Under the pieces are notes generated by a model. The model was not told the origin of the DNA, searched no databases, and was given only the letters and a program-made list of their open reading frames with translations. A stretch of DNA of 64,000 nucleotides from Mycolicibacter hiberniae (GTDB lineage Bacteria; Actinomycetota; Actinomycetes; Mycobacteriales; Mycobacteriaceae), in assembly GCF_010729485.1 (NCBI RefSeq), contig NZ_AP022609.1, positions 496,001 to 560,000 of the forward strand. Reading direction: 5' to 3'. Both the position numbers and the translations under genes were made by a program. This document shows positions 55,519 to 64,000 of the stretch, in pieces. Numbering within the stretch: position 1 is the first letter of the stretch; every line of letters begins with the position of its first letter.

Positions 55519-56883
55519 ATGCGGTGCGAGGTAGTGCGCGAAACTCTGTCGTCGCTGCTGGACGGCGAGCAGCAAGGCCTGCCCGCCCAGCAGGTGGATG
55601 CGCATCTGGCGTCGTGCCGCAGTTGCCGGCGCTGGCTGGTCGGGGCGGCCGCCCAGGCCCGGCGGCTCAGCGAGATCGACACCGGCACCGAAGCCGGCCC
55701 CGACCTGGCCGCACAGATCCTGGCGGCCGCCGGAGTGACGTCGGTCACCGGCATTTCCAGCCGGGACCGGTGGGCGCACTGGGGCGTGCGACGGCTGGCA
55801 CTGATCGCGGTGGGGGCGCTGCAGGTGGCGATGGCACTTGCCCAGATCGCGGGCGTGCACTTCGGCATGGTCTCGGCTCACGGCCACGGCGCAGCCACCG
55901 GCGCGCATTTGCTGCATGAGTCCACCGCATGGCTCTTGGCGCTCGGTGGCGCAATGATCGCCGCCGGCGTCTGGCCCACCCTGGCGGTCGGCGTTGCGGC
56001 AATCTCGGGAGTATATGCGCTGGCACTGGGCGGTTATGTGGCTATCGACGCCTACCACGGCCAGGTGACGGCAGCGCGTATCGCCAGCCACCTTCCGGTG
56101 CTGATCGGTTTGGTATTCGCTTTGCTGGTGACGCGGGAATGGGTCGGCGACTCGCGCCCCCGCCCGGCCCGCGAAGACGCCGGCGGCCCCGCCGCGGGGA
56201 CTGCCGCGGTGACGGCGGCCGGCCGCCCCCGGCGCCGTCATCTGCGATCGGTCAACCACGCGGCCGGCTCTACGACCACGCGTCGTAATCAGGTCACGTA
56301 CCCCGGTCTAAAGTTGTCGTCCATGGCGGGAGCTGAGCGAGTCGACGAGCACGCTGTCACCGCACTCGCCGTAGCTGCCGCGGCCGGCGACGCGCGTGCG
56401 CTGGAATCGTTCATCAAGGCCACCCAGAGCGACGTCTGGCGCTTTGTCGCCTACCTGTTCGACGGTGTCAGCGCGGACGACCTGACCCAGGAGACCTACC
56501 TGCGGGCGATCAGCGCGATCCCGCGGTTCGCCGGCCGTTCCAGTGCCCGGACCTGGCTGCTGGCCATTGCCCGGCGGGTGGTGGCCGACCACATCCGCTA
56601 CCTCAAGTCGCGTCCGCGCACCGCACCGGGAATCGACCCCGAACTGCTGCTCGACCGTGACCGGCCCACCCGCGGCTTCGAAGACGTCGTCGAGGTGACC
56701 GCGCTGATCGCCGGGCTCTCGACCGATCAGCGCGAGGCATTGCTGTTGACCCAGCTGTTCGGCCTGTCCTACCACGACGCCGCCGAGGTCTGTGGCTGCC
56801 CGGTGGGCACCATCAGATCCCGGGTCGCCCGCGCGCGTGACGCGCTGCTCGCCGACCCCGAGCACACCGAGCTGACTGGTTAG
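55519..56883 (+). CDS. Anti-sigma factor frame fused in frame to SigC-like sigma factor
   Basis: One uninterrupted frame of 454 codons. The first ~265 residues are a membrane anti-sigma factor: [20 protein letters not shown], a zinc-finger [10 protein letters not shown] (HxxxCxxC), then four membrane helices, and a basic tail. No stop codon separates this from the SigC-like sequence that begins with a good ATG at 56323. Either both are made as one membrane-tethered protein, or the anti-sigma gene lost its stop and SigC is made from the internal start. The start could also be 55501 or 55486. The anti-sigma part resembles mycobacterial zinc-finger membrane proteins such as Rv0093c. Confidence 0.7.
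   Translation: MRCEVVRETLSSLLDGEQQGLPAQQVDAHLASCRSCRRWLVGAAAQARRLSEIDTGTEAGPDLAAQILAAAGVTSVTGISSRDRWAHWGVRRLALIAVGALQVAMALAQIAGVHFGMVSAHGHGAATGAHLLHESTAWLLALGGAMIAAGVWPTLAVGVAAISGVYALALGGYVAIDAYHGQVTAARIASHLPVLIGLVFALLVTREWVGDSRPRPAREDAGGPAAGTAAVTAAGRPRRRHLRSVNHAAGSTTTRRNQVTYPGLKLSSMAGAERVDEHAVTALAVAAAAGDARALESFIKATQSDVWRFVAYLFDGVSADDLTQETYLRAISAIPRFAGRSSARTWLLAIARRVVADHIRYLKSRPRTAPGIDPELLLDRDRPTRGFEDVVEVTALIAGLSTDQREALLLTQLFGLSYHDAAEVCGCPVGTIRSRVARARDALLADPEHTELTG
56323..56883 (+). CDS. sigC: ECF sigma factor, SigC-like
   Basis: A 186-residue ECF sigma factor, the size of M. tuberculosis SigC and close to it throughout. Region 2 is [20 protein letters not shown] and [20 protein letters not shown]; region 4 is [20 protein letters not shown] followed by [16 protein letters not shown]. 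The ATG at 56323 follows TCTAAAG, which could be a -10 box for a leaderless message independent of the upstream anti-sigma frame. The upstream sequence is in the same reading frame without a stop, so a fused form is also possible. It may control the neighbouring accessory genes. Confidence 0.85.
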   Translation: MAGAERVDEHAVTALAVAAAAGDARALESFIKATQSDVWRFVAYLFDGVSADDLTQETYLRAISAIPRFAGRSSARTWLLAIARRVVADHIRYLKSRPRTAPGIDPELLLDRDRPTRGFEDVVEVTALIAGLSTDQREALLLTQLFGLSYHDAAEVCGCPVGTIRSRVARARDALLADPEHTELTG

Positions 56884-57005
56884 ACCGCCGGGTCCGCACA
56901 GGCGGGCCGAGATTCGGCCGGGCGTGTAGCCCGGTCAGAGCCGCCGTCGGCGGAGCAGTCATGGAACGATGGACGGGTAACCAGAGTTCGAGCTTGGGGA
57001 GATCG

Positions 57006-57740
57006 GTGTCGGCGCTACGTTGGCTGCGGACGGCTGCCGTGGTGGGCGGGACGGCTGTCCTGCTGGCATCCAGCTGCAGCTGGCAGCTCGGCAGCCCGAT
57101 CCCGCAGGGCGTTCCGCCGCCACCGGGTGACCCGGTCCCGCCGGTCAGCACCGATCTCGCGTCCGGCCGGCCCGCCGACCAGCTCTATCAGTGGGCCGCC
57201 GAGCGGGCCCCGCTGCTGGGCATCCCGATCACCGCGCTGGAGGCCTACGCCTACGCCGCGCGGGTCGCCGAGGTGGAGAACCCCGGCTGCCACCTGGGCT
57301 GGACCACACTGGCCGGTATCGGCCAGATCGAGAGTCACCACGGGCACTACAACAACGCCACGGTGGCACGCAACGGCGATGTGCGGCCCAAGATCCGTGG
57401 GGTCCGGCTCGACGGCTCCGGGGGCAATCTGCACATCGTCGAGGAGGCCCAGCCGGATCTGGCCGACGACGACGGCGTGGTCCGTGCGATGGGTCCGATG
57501 CAGTTCATCCCGGAGACCTGGCGGCTCTACGGCGTCGACGCCAACAACGACGGCATCATCAGCCCGGACAACATCGACGACGCCGCGCTGTCGGCGGCCG
57601 GTTACCTGTGCTGGCGCGGTAAAGATCTGGCCACCCCCAAGGGCTGGATGACGGCGCTGATGGCCTACAACCAGTCGGAGATCTACGCCCGCGCCGTCCG
57701 GGATTGGGCCGCGGCATACGCAGCCGGTCGCCCGCTGTGA
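57006..57740 (+). CDS. lpqU: LpqU, lytic-transglycosylase-like lipoprotein
   Basis: A 244-residue lipoprotein, the size of M. tuberculosis LpqU (Rv1022), in the same place before eno. A signal peptide (WLRTAAVVGGTAVLLAS) ends in lipobox SSC. The enzyme domain is a soluble lytic transglycosylase-like fold with the catalytic glutamate in LAGIGQIESHHGHYNN and GPMQFIPETW downstream. It should cleave peptidoglycan glycan strands. I use the GTG at 57006 because GGGGAGAT lies five bases upstream and the leader has normal length. A longer ATG start at 56961 is less likely. Confidence 0.92.
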   Translation: MSALRWLRTAAVVGGTAVLLASSCSWQLGSPIPQGVPPPPGDPVPPVSTDLASGRPADQLYQWAAERAPLLGIPITALEAYAYAARVAEVENPGCHLGWTTLAGIGQIESHHGHYNNATVARNGDVRPKIRGVRLDGSGGNLHIVEEAQPDLADDDGVVRAMGPMQFIPETWRLYGVDANNDGIISPDNIDDAALSAAGYLCWRGKDLATPKGWMTALMAYNQSEIYARAVRDWAAAYAAGRPL

Positions 57741-57781
57741 GGCGTCCGGTACGGGCTAGGCTCCCAGCAGGCCCTCACTAG

Positions 57782-59107
<1,326 letters not shown>

Positions 59108-59125
59108 CAGCCAGGGGCCGCTGCC

Positions 59126-59788
59126 ATGTCCGATCCGAAACGGCCCGACGCCAAGCGGCGCGCCGCGACATCGCGGCCGGGACGGGGCGGAGAAAACGGA
59201 CGGGCGCGCCCGCGCCGCGCGCCGGCGGTGCGCCGCGCCACCAGTAGCTCGCGAGCCCCGTCGCCGTCACCGGCCAGAGCGGTCAAACGCGCCATCGCGG
59301 CGGCGGCCGAGCAGAGCGCGGAACTGCGGGTGGGGTTCACCGCCCGGCGGGCGGTGATCCTGGCGGCGGTGATGTGCGTGCTCACCCTGACCCTCGCCGG
59401 GCCGGTCCGTACCTTCTTCGCCCAGCACGCGGAGATGAAACAGCAGTCCCAATTGGAGGACACCCTGCACCGCCAGATCAGCGACCTGCAGCAGCAGAAG
59501 GCCAACCTGGACGATCCCGCGCACATCCGGGCGCAGGCCCGCCAGCGCCTCGGCTTCGTCATGCCCGGCGAAATCCCCTACCAGGTGCAGCTGCCCGGCG
59601 CACCGGAGATGCCCGGCGAACCGGGCACCGACTCCCCGGCCTTGGCCAGCGACGATCCCTGGTACACCGCGCTGTGGCACACCATCGCCGACGCACCCCA
59701 CCCCGCGCCGGTGCCGCCGGGCCCCCCGGGGCCGCCCGGTCCGCCGGGGCTGCCCGCCCCGCCCGTACCGGTGGTGCCCCGTGGTTGA
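59126..59788 (+). CDS. FtsB/DivIC-family septum protein
   Basis: A 220-residue bitopic membrane protein of the FtsB/DivIC family, orthologous by position to Rv1024. A ~65-residue basic cytoplasmic N-terminus precedes one transmembrane helix (ARRAVILAAVMCVLTLTLAG). A coiled coil follows (HAEMKQQSQLEDTLHRQISD, then LQQQKANLDD), with the DivIC motif AQARQRLGFVMPGEIPY. The C-terminal tail is a Pro-Gly repeat. It is expected to help assemble the FtsQ-FtsL-FtsB complex at the division site. It overlaps the next gene by eight bases. Confidence 0.9.
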   Translation: MSDPKRPDAKRRAATSRPGRGGENGRARPRRAPAVRRATSSSRAPSPSPARAVKRAIAAAAEQSAELRVGFTARRAVILAAVMCVLTLTLAGPVRTFFAQHAEMKQQSQLEDTLHRQISDLQQQKANLDDPAHIRAQARQRLGFVMPGEIPYQVQLPGAPEMPGEPGTDSPALASDDPWYTALWHTIADAPHPAPVPPGPPGPPGPPGLPAPPVPVVPRG

Positions 59789-60272
59789 TCGCGCCGACCT
59801 GGACACGGTGAGCCGGCAACTGGGCCGCGAGGCCCGCGGCGTCCTGGAGATCTCCTACCGGTGCCCCAACGGCGAGCCCGCCGTGGTCAAGACCGCCCCG
59901 AAGCTGCCCGACGGAACACCGTTTCCCACCCTGTACTACCTGACGCACCCGGCGCTGACCGCCGCGGCCAGCCGGTTGGAGTCCTCGGGCCTGATGGCCG
60001 AGATGACCGAGCGGCTGCAGCACGACCCCGAGCTGGCCGCCGGTTACCGGGCCGCCCACGAGTCCTATCTCGCCGAACGGGATGCGATCGAGCCGCTGGG
60101 CACCACGTTCACCGGCGGCGGGATGCCCGACCGGGTGAAATGCCTGCACGTGCTGATGGCGCACGCGCTGGCCAAGGGCCGCGGGGTCAACCCGTTCGGT
60201 GACGAGGCGCTGGCGATATTGGCGGCCGAACCGGCGATGGTCGGCATCCTGGCCCCGCAGGACTGGCTATGA
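59781..60272 (+). CDS. DUF501 protein (Rv1025-like)
   Basis: A 163-residue DUF501 protein starting at GTG inside the end of the FtsB-like gene. Family features are LGREARGVLEISYRCPNGEP, FPTLYYLTHP, and a cysteine-containing GMPDRVKCLHVLMAHALAKG followed by GVNPFGDEAL. The function is unknown. The gene is always near eno and ppx in actinobacteria, and here it overlaps both neighbours, so the three are translationally coupled. Confidence 0.92.
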   Translation: MVDRADLDTVSRQLGREARGVLEISYRCPNGEPAVVKTAPKLPDGTPFPTLYYLTHPALTAAASRLESSGLMAEMTERLQHDPELAAGYRAAHESYLAERDAIEPLGTTFTGGGMPDRVKCLHVLMAHALAKGRGVNPFGDEALAILAAEPAMVGILAPQDWL

Positions 60273-61213
60273 CCCGGCTGGCCGGAATCGACTGTGGCAC
60301 CAACTCGATTCGGCTGCTGATCGCCGAGCCGGTGAACGGCGGGCTGCGCGACATCCATCGCGAGATGCGGGTCGTGCGGCTGGGAGAGGGCGTCGACGCG
60401 ACCGGGCGATTCGCCCCCGAGGCATTGGAACGCACCCGCGCGGCGCTGGCTGACTACGCTGATCTGCTGCTGGCCCACGGTGTTTCACGAGTGCGGATGG
60501 TGGCCACCTCGGCCACCCGGGACGCGGCCAACCGCGATGTGTTCTTCGCGATGACCGCGCAGGTCCTGGGTCGGGCGGTACCGGGTGCGGTGGCTGAGGT
60601 CATCACCGGAGCGCAGGAAGCGCAACTGTCCTTCCGCGGTGCGGTCGGCGAGTTGGACAGCGCCGACGGACCATTCGTGGTCGTGGACCTGGGGGGCGGG
60701 TCCACCGAGGTGGTGCTCGGGGATCCCGAGAATGGGGTCGCGGCGAGCTATTCGGCGAACGTGGGCTGTGTCCGGGTCACCGAGCGGTGCCTGCATTCCG
60801 ACCCGCCGACCGCCGCCGAGGTTTCGGCTGCCCGCGACATGGTCCGCCTACTGCTCGGCGAAGCGGTCGCCGCCGTGCCCGTCCAGCGCGCCCGGACCTG
60901 GGTGGGGGTGGCCGGCACCATGACGACGCTGGCGGCCTTGGCGCTCGGTCTCCAGAAGTACGACCCGGCGGTGATCCACCTGTCGCATACCGGCTTCGAC
61001 GAGCTCTCGGCGGTCTGCGACCGGCTGATCGGGATGAGCCGTGCCGAGCGGGCCGCGCTGGGCCCGATGCATCCCGGCCGTGTCGACGTGATCGGCGGCG
61101 GCGCGATCGTCGTCCAGGAACTGGCCCGGATCTTCGCCGAGCGCGCCGGTATCGGCGAGCTGGTGGTCAGCGAACACGACATCCTGGACGGGATCGTGTT
61201 GTCGATCGCCTAG
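60269..61213 (+). CDS. Ppx/GppA-type exopolyphosphatase
   Basis: A 314-residue Ppx/GppA protein orthologous by position and length to Rv1026 (319 residues; called Ppx2). It has the actin-like ATPase fold: phosphate loop GIDCGTNSIRLLIAE, second loop VVDLGGGSTEVVLGD, and RVDVIGGGAIVVQELA near the C-terminus. It should hydrolyse polyphosphate and/or (p)ppGpp-related pentaphosphate. It starts at an ATG overlapping the DUF501 stop (ATGA). Confidence 0.92.
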   Translation: MTRLAGIDCGTNSIRLLIAEPVNGGLRDIHREMRVVRLGEGVDATGRFAPEALERTRAALADYADLLLAHGVSRVRMVATSATRDAANRDVFFAMTAQVLGRAVPGAVAEVITGAQEAQLSFRGAVGELDSADGPFVVVDLGGGSTEVVLGDPENGVAASYSANVGCVRVTERCLHSDPPTAAEVSAARDMVRLLLGEAVAAVPVQRARTWVGVAGTMTTLAALALGLQKYDPAVIHLSHTGFDELSAVCDRLIGMSRAERAALGPMHPGRVDVIGGGAIVVQELARIFAERAGIGELVVSEHDILDGIVLSIA

Positions 61214-61359
61214 TGGCCCCACCCGGGCCGGGCGCGGGCGCAGCGTAATTGAGCCGTTAAGGACGCCGCGTCGAGCGTAAAGAAAGCGTCAACGGCCACC
61301 GCCGTGCCGGTTGAGCGGGTCTAGCTTCAGGGCAGTCGGGTTCCCGAGAAGGAGACCAC

Positions 61360-61443
61360 GTGGCTGTCGTTGCGTACCTGATCCTGACGGTGGTGCTCTT
61401 CGCCCTGCTCGGCGCGGTGCTGAGGTGGGTGGAGCGACTGTGA
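61360..61443 (+). CDS. 27-residue membrane peptide upstream of kdpF
   Basis: A 27-residue peptide starting at GTG behind AAGGAG. It is a single hydrophobic helix with a charged end (VAVVAYLILTVVLFALLGAV, then LRWVERL). Its stop overlaps the start of kdpF as GTGA, implying coupling. The strong ribosome binding site and overlap suggest it is a second accessory peptide of the Kdp potassium pump. M. tuberculosis annotation lists only kdpF here. The 146-base gap upstream, after ppx, must hold the kdp promoter. No kdpD or kdpE gene is in this window. Confidence 0.7.
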   Translation: MAVVAYLILTVVLFALLGAVLRWVERL

Positions 61444-61529
61444 GCATCGCCAACGCCGTCGGTCTGGCACTGACCGTTCTGGTGCTCGCGCTGCTGGTCG
61501 CGGCGCTGCTCTTCCCGGAAAGGTTCTAG
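61440..61529 (+). CDS. kdpF: KdpF
   Basis: A 29-residue single-helix subunit of the Kdp potassium-transporting ATPase (VSIANAVGLALTVLVLALLV, then AALLFPERF). It matches the C-terminal ALLFPE pattern of mycobacterial KdpF. In the complex it stabilises KdpA. The GTG start overlaps the stop of the preceding peptide, and the TTG start of kdpA follows directly after its TAG. Confidence 0.88.
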   Translation: MSIANAVGLALTVLVLALLVAALLFPERF

Positions 61530-63200
61530 TTGACTACGGCAGCCTCGCCGGCGGTGTTCCTGTCCTCGCTGGTGCTGGCGCTGGTTATCGTGCACGCCCC
61601 ACTGGGGGACTACATGTACCGGGTATACACCCGCGAAACGCATTCCCGCGGTGAACGATTCATTTACCGCATGGTGGGTGTCGACCCCGGGCGCGAGCAG
61701 ACCTGGGTCGGCTATGCGCGCAGCGTGCTGGCTTTCTCCGCGGTGTGCGTGGTGTTCGTGTTCGCGGCGCAGCTGGTGCAGGGCGCGCTGGTGCTGCATC
61801 GCCCCCATCCGGCGGGCGCGATGACTGCCGGGCTGGCGTGGAACACCGCGGTCAGCTTCGTCACCAACACCAACTGGCAGGCGTACGCCGGGGAATCGAC
61901 CCAGGGGCATCTGGTGCAGATGGCCGCCCTGGCGGTGCAGAACTTCGTGTCCGCAGCGGTCGGGATGGCGGTGGCCATCGCCTTGGTGCGCGGCTTCGCG
62001 CGACGGCGCAGCGCGGTGCTGGGCTCATTCTGGGTTGATCTGGTCCGCGGCACCCTGCGCATCCTGTTGCCCATCGCGGCTCTTGCCGCCATCGCGTTGA
62101 TCGCCGGCGGCGTCGTCCAGAACTTCCACGTCGAAGACCAGACTCTGGCCACGATCGCAAGCGCGCCGCAGACCCTTCCCGGCGGCCCGGCGGCCAGCCA
62201 GGAGTCCATAAAGCTGTTGGGCACCAACGGAGGTGGCTTCTACAATGCCAACTCCGCGCATCCCTTCGAAAACCCCACCGCGCTGACCAACTGGTTGGAG
62301 ATCTTCCTGCTGCTGGTCATCGCGTTCTCGCTGCCCCGCACGTTCGGGCGCCTGGTGGGCAGCGCCAAGCAGGGGCACGCCATCGTCGCCGTCATGACCG
62401 TGCTGGCCGTCATCGGCGTCGGCCTGCTCGGCTGGTCGCAACTGGCGCACCACGGCACCGTCCCCACCGCGGTCGGGGCCGCCGGCGAAGGGGTCGAGCA
62501 GCGCCTGGGGATCGCCGACTCCGCGGTCTTCGCCGCCGCCACCACGCTGACGTCCACCGGCGCGGTGAATTCCGCGCACGACTCCTACACCAGTCTGGGC
62601 GGCCTGATGACGATGGTCGACATGCAACTCGGGGAGGTGGCGCCCGGCGGCGCCGGTTCCGGGCTCTACGGACTCCTGATCCTCGCCGTGATCACCGTGT
62701 TCGTCGCCGGTCTGATGGTGGGGCGTACCCCGGAATACCTGGGAAAGAAGATCACGGCGCGCGAAATCAAGCTGGCGGCAAGCTATTTCCTGGTGATGCC
62801 GGTGGTCGTGCTGGCCGGCACAGCCATCTCGATCGCCCTGCCGGGACCGCGCTCGGCGATGAGCAACACCGGGCCGCACGGACTGTCCGAGGTGTTGTAT
62901 GCCTTCACCTCCGCGGCGAACAACAACGGTTCGGCGTTCGCCGGGCTGGCGGCCGACGGCACGTGGTACGAGACCGCACTGGGAATCGCCATGCTCATCG
63001 GCAGATTCGTGCCGATCATCATGGTTCTCGCGCTGGCCGGGGCGCTCGCCGCGCAGGGACGCACTCCGGAATCGCTCGGCACGCTGCCCACCCACAAACC
63101 GCAGTTCGTGGGCTTGGTGGTCGGCGTGACGGTCATCCTGGTCGCGCTCACCTTCCTGCCGTCGCTGGCGCTGGGGCCGCTGGCTGAAGGGCTGCACTGA
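61530..63200 (+). CDS. kdpA: KdpA, potassium-binding subunit
   Basis: A 556-residue channel-like subunit of the KdpFABC pump, related to Trk/Ktr channels, with about ten membrane helices and four pore-loop repeats. The selectivity-filter region includes [18 protein letters not shown] and [20 protein letters not shown]. Further loops are [18 protein letters not shown] and [16 protein letters not shown]. Translation starts at a TTG right after kdpF. It takes up potassium with high affinity under limitation. Confidence 0.96.
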   Translation: MTTAASPAVFLSSLVLALVIVHAPLGDYMYRVYTRETHSRGERFIYRMVGVDPGREQTWVGYARSVLAFSAVCVVFVFAAQLVQGALVLHRPHPAGAMTAGLAWNTAVSFVTNTNWQAYAGESTQGHLVQMAALAVQNFVSAAVGMAVAIALVRGFARRRSAVLGSFWVDLVRGTLRILLPIAALAAIALIAGGVVQNFHVEDQTLATIASAPQTLPGGPAASQESIKLLGTNGGGFYNANSAHPFENPTALTNWLEIFLLLVIAFSLPRTFGRLVGSAKQGHAIVAVMTVLAVIGVGLLGWSQLAHHGTVPTAVGAAGEGVEQRLGIADSAVFAAATTLTSTGAVNSAHDSYTSLGGLMTMVDMQLGEVAPGGAGSGLYGLLILAVITVFVAGLMVGRTPEYLGKKITAREIKLAASYFLVMPVVVLAGTAISIALPGPRSAMSNTGPHGLSEVLYAFTSAANNNGSAFAGLAADGTWYETALGIAMLIGRFVPIIMVLALAGALAAQGRTPESLGTLPTHKPQFVGLVVGVTVILVALTFLPSLALGPLAEGLH

Positions 63201-63201
63201 C

Positions 63202-64000
63202 ATGCGTTCGGCCCTGGCCGCCTCCCCGCCACCGCAGACCGCGCACCGGCAGGTGCCGAGCGGCGTGATCGACCGCGCCCTGCTGGCCCGGTCGCTGCCC
63301 GCCGCGCTGCGCAAGCTCGATCCCCGCACCTTGTGGCGTAACCCGGTGATGCTCATCGTCGAGATCGGCGCGGTGTGGTCGACGGTGCTGGCGATGGGCG
63401 ATCCGAGCTGGTTCGGCTGGCTGACCGTGGGCTGGCTGTGGCTGACCGTGGTGATCGCCAACCTGGCTGAGGCGGTCGCCGAAGGCCGCGGCAAGGCGCA
63501 GGCCGACGCGCTGCGAAAGTCCAAGTCCGACGCGGTCGCGCGACGGCTCCGCGGCTGGACCCCCACCACACCCGGTATCGAAGAGGCCGTCGCGGCGCCG
63601 CTGCTGCAACGGGGAGACGTCGTGGTGGTCGAGGCGGGCGAGATCGTCCCCGGCGACGGCGACGTGGTGCAGGGCATCGCCTCGGTGGACGAATCCGCGA
63701 TCACCGGCGAATCGGCGCCGGTGATCCGGGAATCCGGCGGAGACCGCTCGGCGGTCACCGGCGGAACCCGGGTGCTCTCGGACCGCATCGTGGTCCGGAT
63801 CACCCAGCAGCCCGGACACAGCTTCGTCGACCGGATGATCGCGCTGGTCGAAGGCGCCAACCGGCAACGGACCCCGAACGAGATCGCGTTGAACATCCTG
63901 CTGGCCGCCCTCAGCATCATCCTGGTGATCGCCGTGGCCACCCTGCAGCCGCTGGCGATCTACTCCAAGGCCAACAATCCCGGTGTCGCCGACACCGCGG
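63202..64000 (+). CDS. kdpB: KdpB, P-type ATPase subunit (partial, runs off the edge)
   Basis: The first 266 codons of the Kdp ATPase subunit; the gene continues past the window. Visible are the N-terminal membrane segments (NPVMLIVEIGAVWSTVLAM, then LTVGWLWLTVVIANLAEAVA). The actuator-domain motif DESAITGESAPVIRESGGD contains TGES. FVDRMIALVEGANRQRTPNE follows, then the next helix. The phosphorylation motif DKTGT would lie beyond the end. The ATG follows the kdpA stop by one base. Confidence 0.95.
   Translation, partial: MRSALAASPPPQTAHRQVPSGVIDRALLARSLPAALRKLDPRTLWRNPVMLIVEIGAVWSTVLAMGDPSWFGWLTVGWLWLTVVIANLAEAVAEGRGKAQADALRKSKSDAVARRLRGWTPTTPGIEEAVAAPLLQRGDVVVVEAGEIVPGDGDVVQGIASVDESAITGESAPVIRESGGDRSAVTGGTRVLSDRIVVRITQQPGHSFVDRMIALVEGANRQRTPNEIALNILLAALSIILVIAVATLQPLAIYSKANNPGVADTA

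Overview
The window is chromosomal DNA of a high-GC actinobacterium that is clearly a Mycobacterium, and probably a slow grower. The evidence is a PE/PPE pair followed by an EsxM/EsxN-type WXG100 pair of the ESX-5 kind, a second PPE gene, the mycobacterial lipoproteins LpqT and LpqU, and core gene order matching the M. tuberculosis Rv1016c-Rv1030 segment (lpqT, prsA, glmU / TetR, mfd, mazG / lpqU, eno, ftsB, DUF501, ppx / kdpFAB). It is not M. tuberculosis, because that backbone is interrupted by two large accessory regions.

Layout. 78-3648 is core on the minus strand: lpqT, an ArsC-like gene, prsA and glmU. 4120-6582 is a four-gene PE-PPE-Esx-Esx cassette. 6612-39175 is a ~32.5 kb surface-glycan locus between glmU and a tRNA-Gln(UUG) gene (39480-39551). 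39598-44902 is core again: a TetR regulator, mfd and mazG. 44887-53872 is a second accessory block: LysM proteins, two broken cell-wall hydrolase genes, small proteins, a peroxidase-catalase fusion and a LuxR-type ATPase regulator. 53882-56883 holds a PPE gene and an anti-sigma/SigC-like reading frame. 57006-64000 is core: lpqU, eno, ftsB, a DUF501 gene, ppx, then the kdp operon, which runs off the right edge inside kdpB.

The glycan locus. It carries the parts of a Wzx/Wzy-type polymer pathway, which is unexpected in a mycobacterium: an initiating polyprenyl-phosphate sugar-phosphate transferase, glycosyltransferases, a flippase, an O-antigen polymerase/ligase-type membrane protein and two chain-length (Wzz-like) proteins. 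It also encodes a route from sedoheptulose-7-phosphate to GDP-manno-heptose (GmhA, GmhB, an HddA-like kinase, an HddC-like guanylyltransferase) with a local transaldolase. GmdA and EpiA orthologues sit inside the heptose genes and could make a GDP-6-deoxy-heptose. A fully reducing 2113-residue polyketide synthase, two tandem left-handed-beta-helix acyltransferases, two methyltransferases, extra sugar dehydrogenases/epimerases, a PslG-like glycoside hydrolase, a degenerate SGNH lipoprotein and a DUF2511-NHL beta-propeller lipoprotein suggest a decorated, possibly acylated heptose-containing polymer. Many genes overlap by 1-4 bases, implying long translationally coupled operons.

The second accessory block shows a possible regulon. 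A GTAG-N4-CTAC motif recurs at 46125, 46633, 46682, 47606 and, weaker, 48142, each upstream of a gene and in the same orientation relative to it. The LuxR/LAL regulator at 51272 and the SigC-like factor at 56323 are the candidate controllers. In the middle of the block an amidase gene and a papain-type protease gene have both lost their 3' halves at one shared junction.
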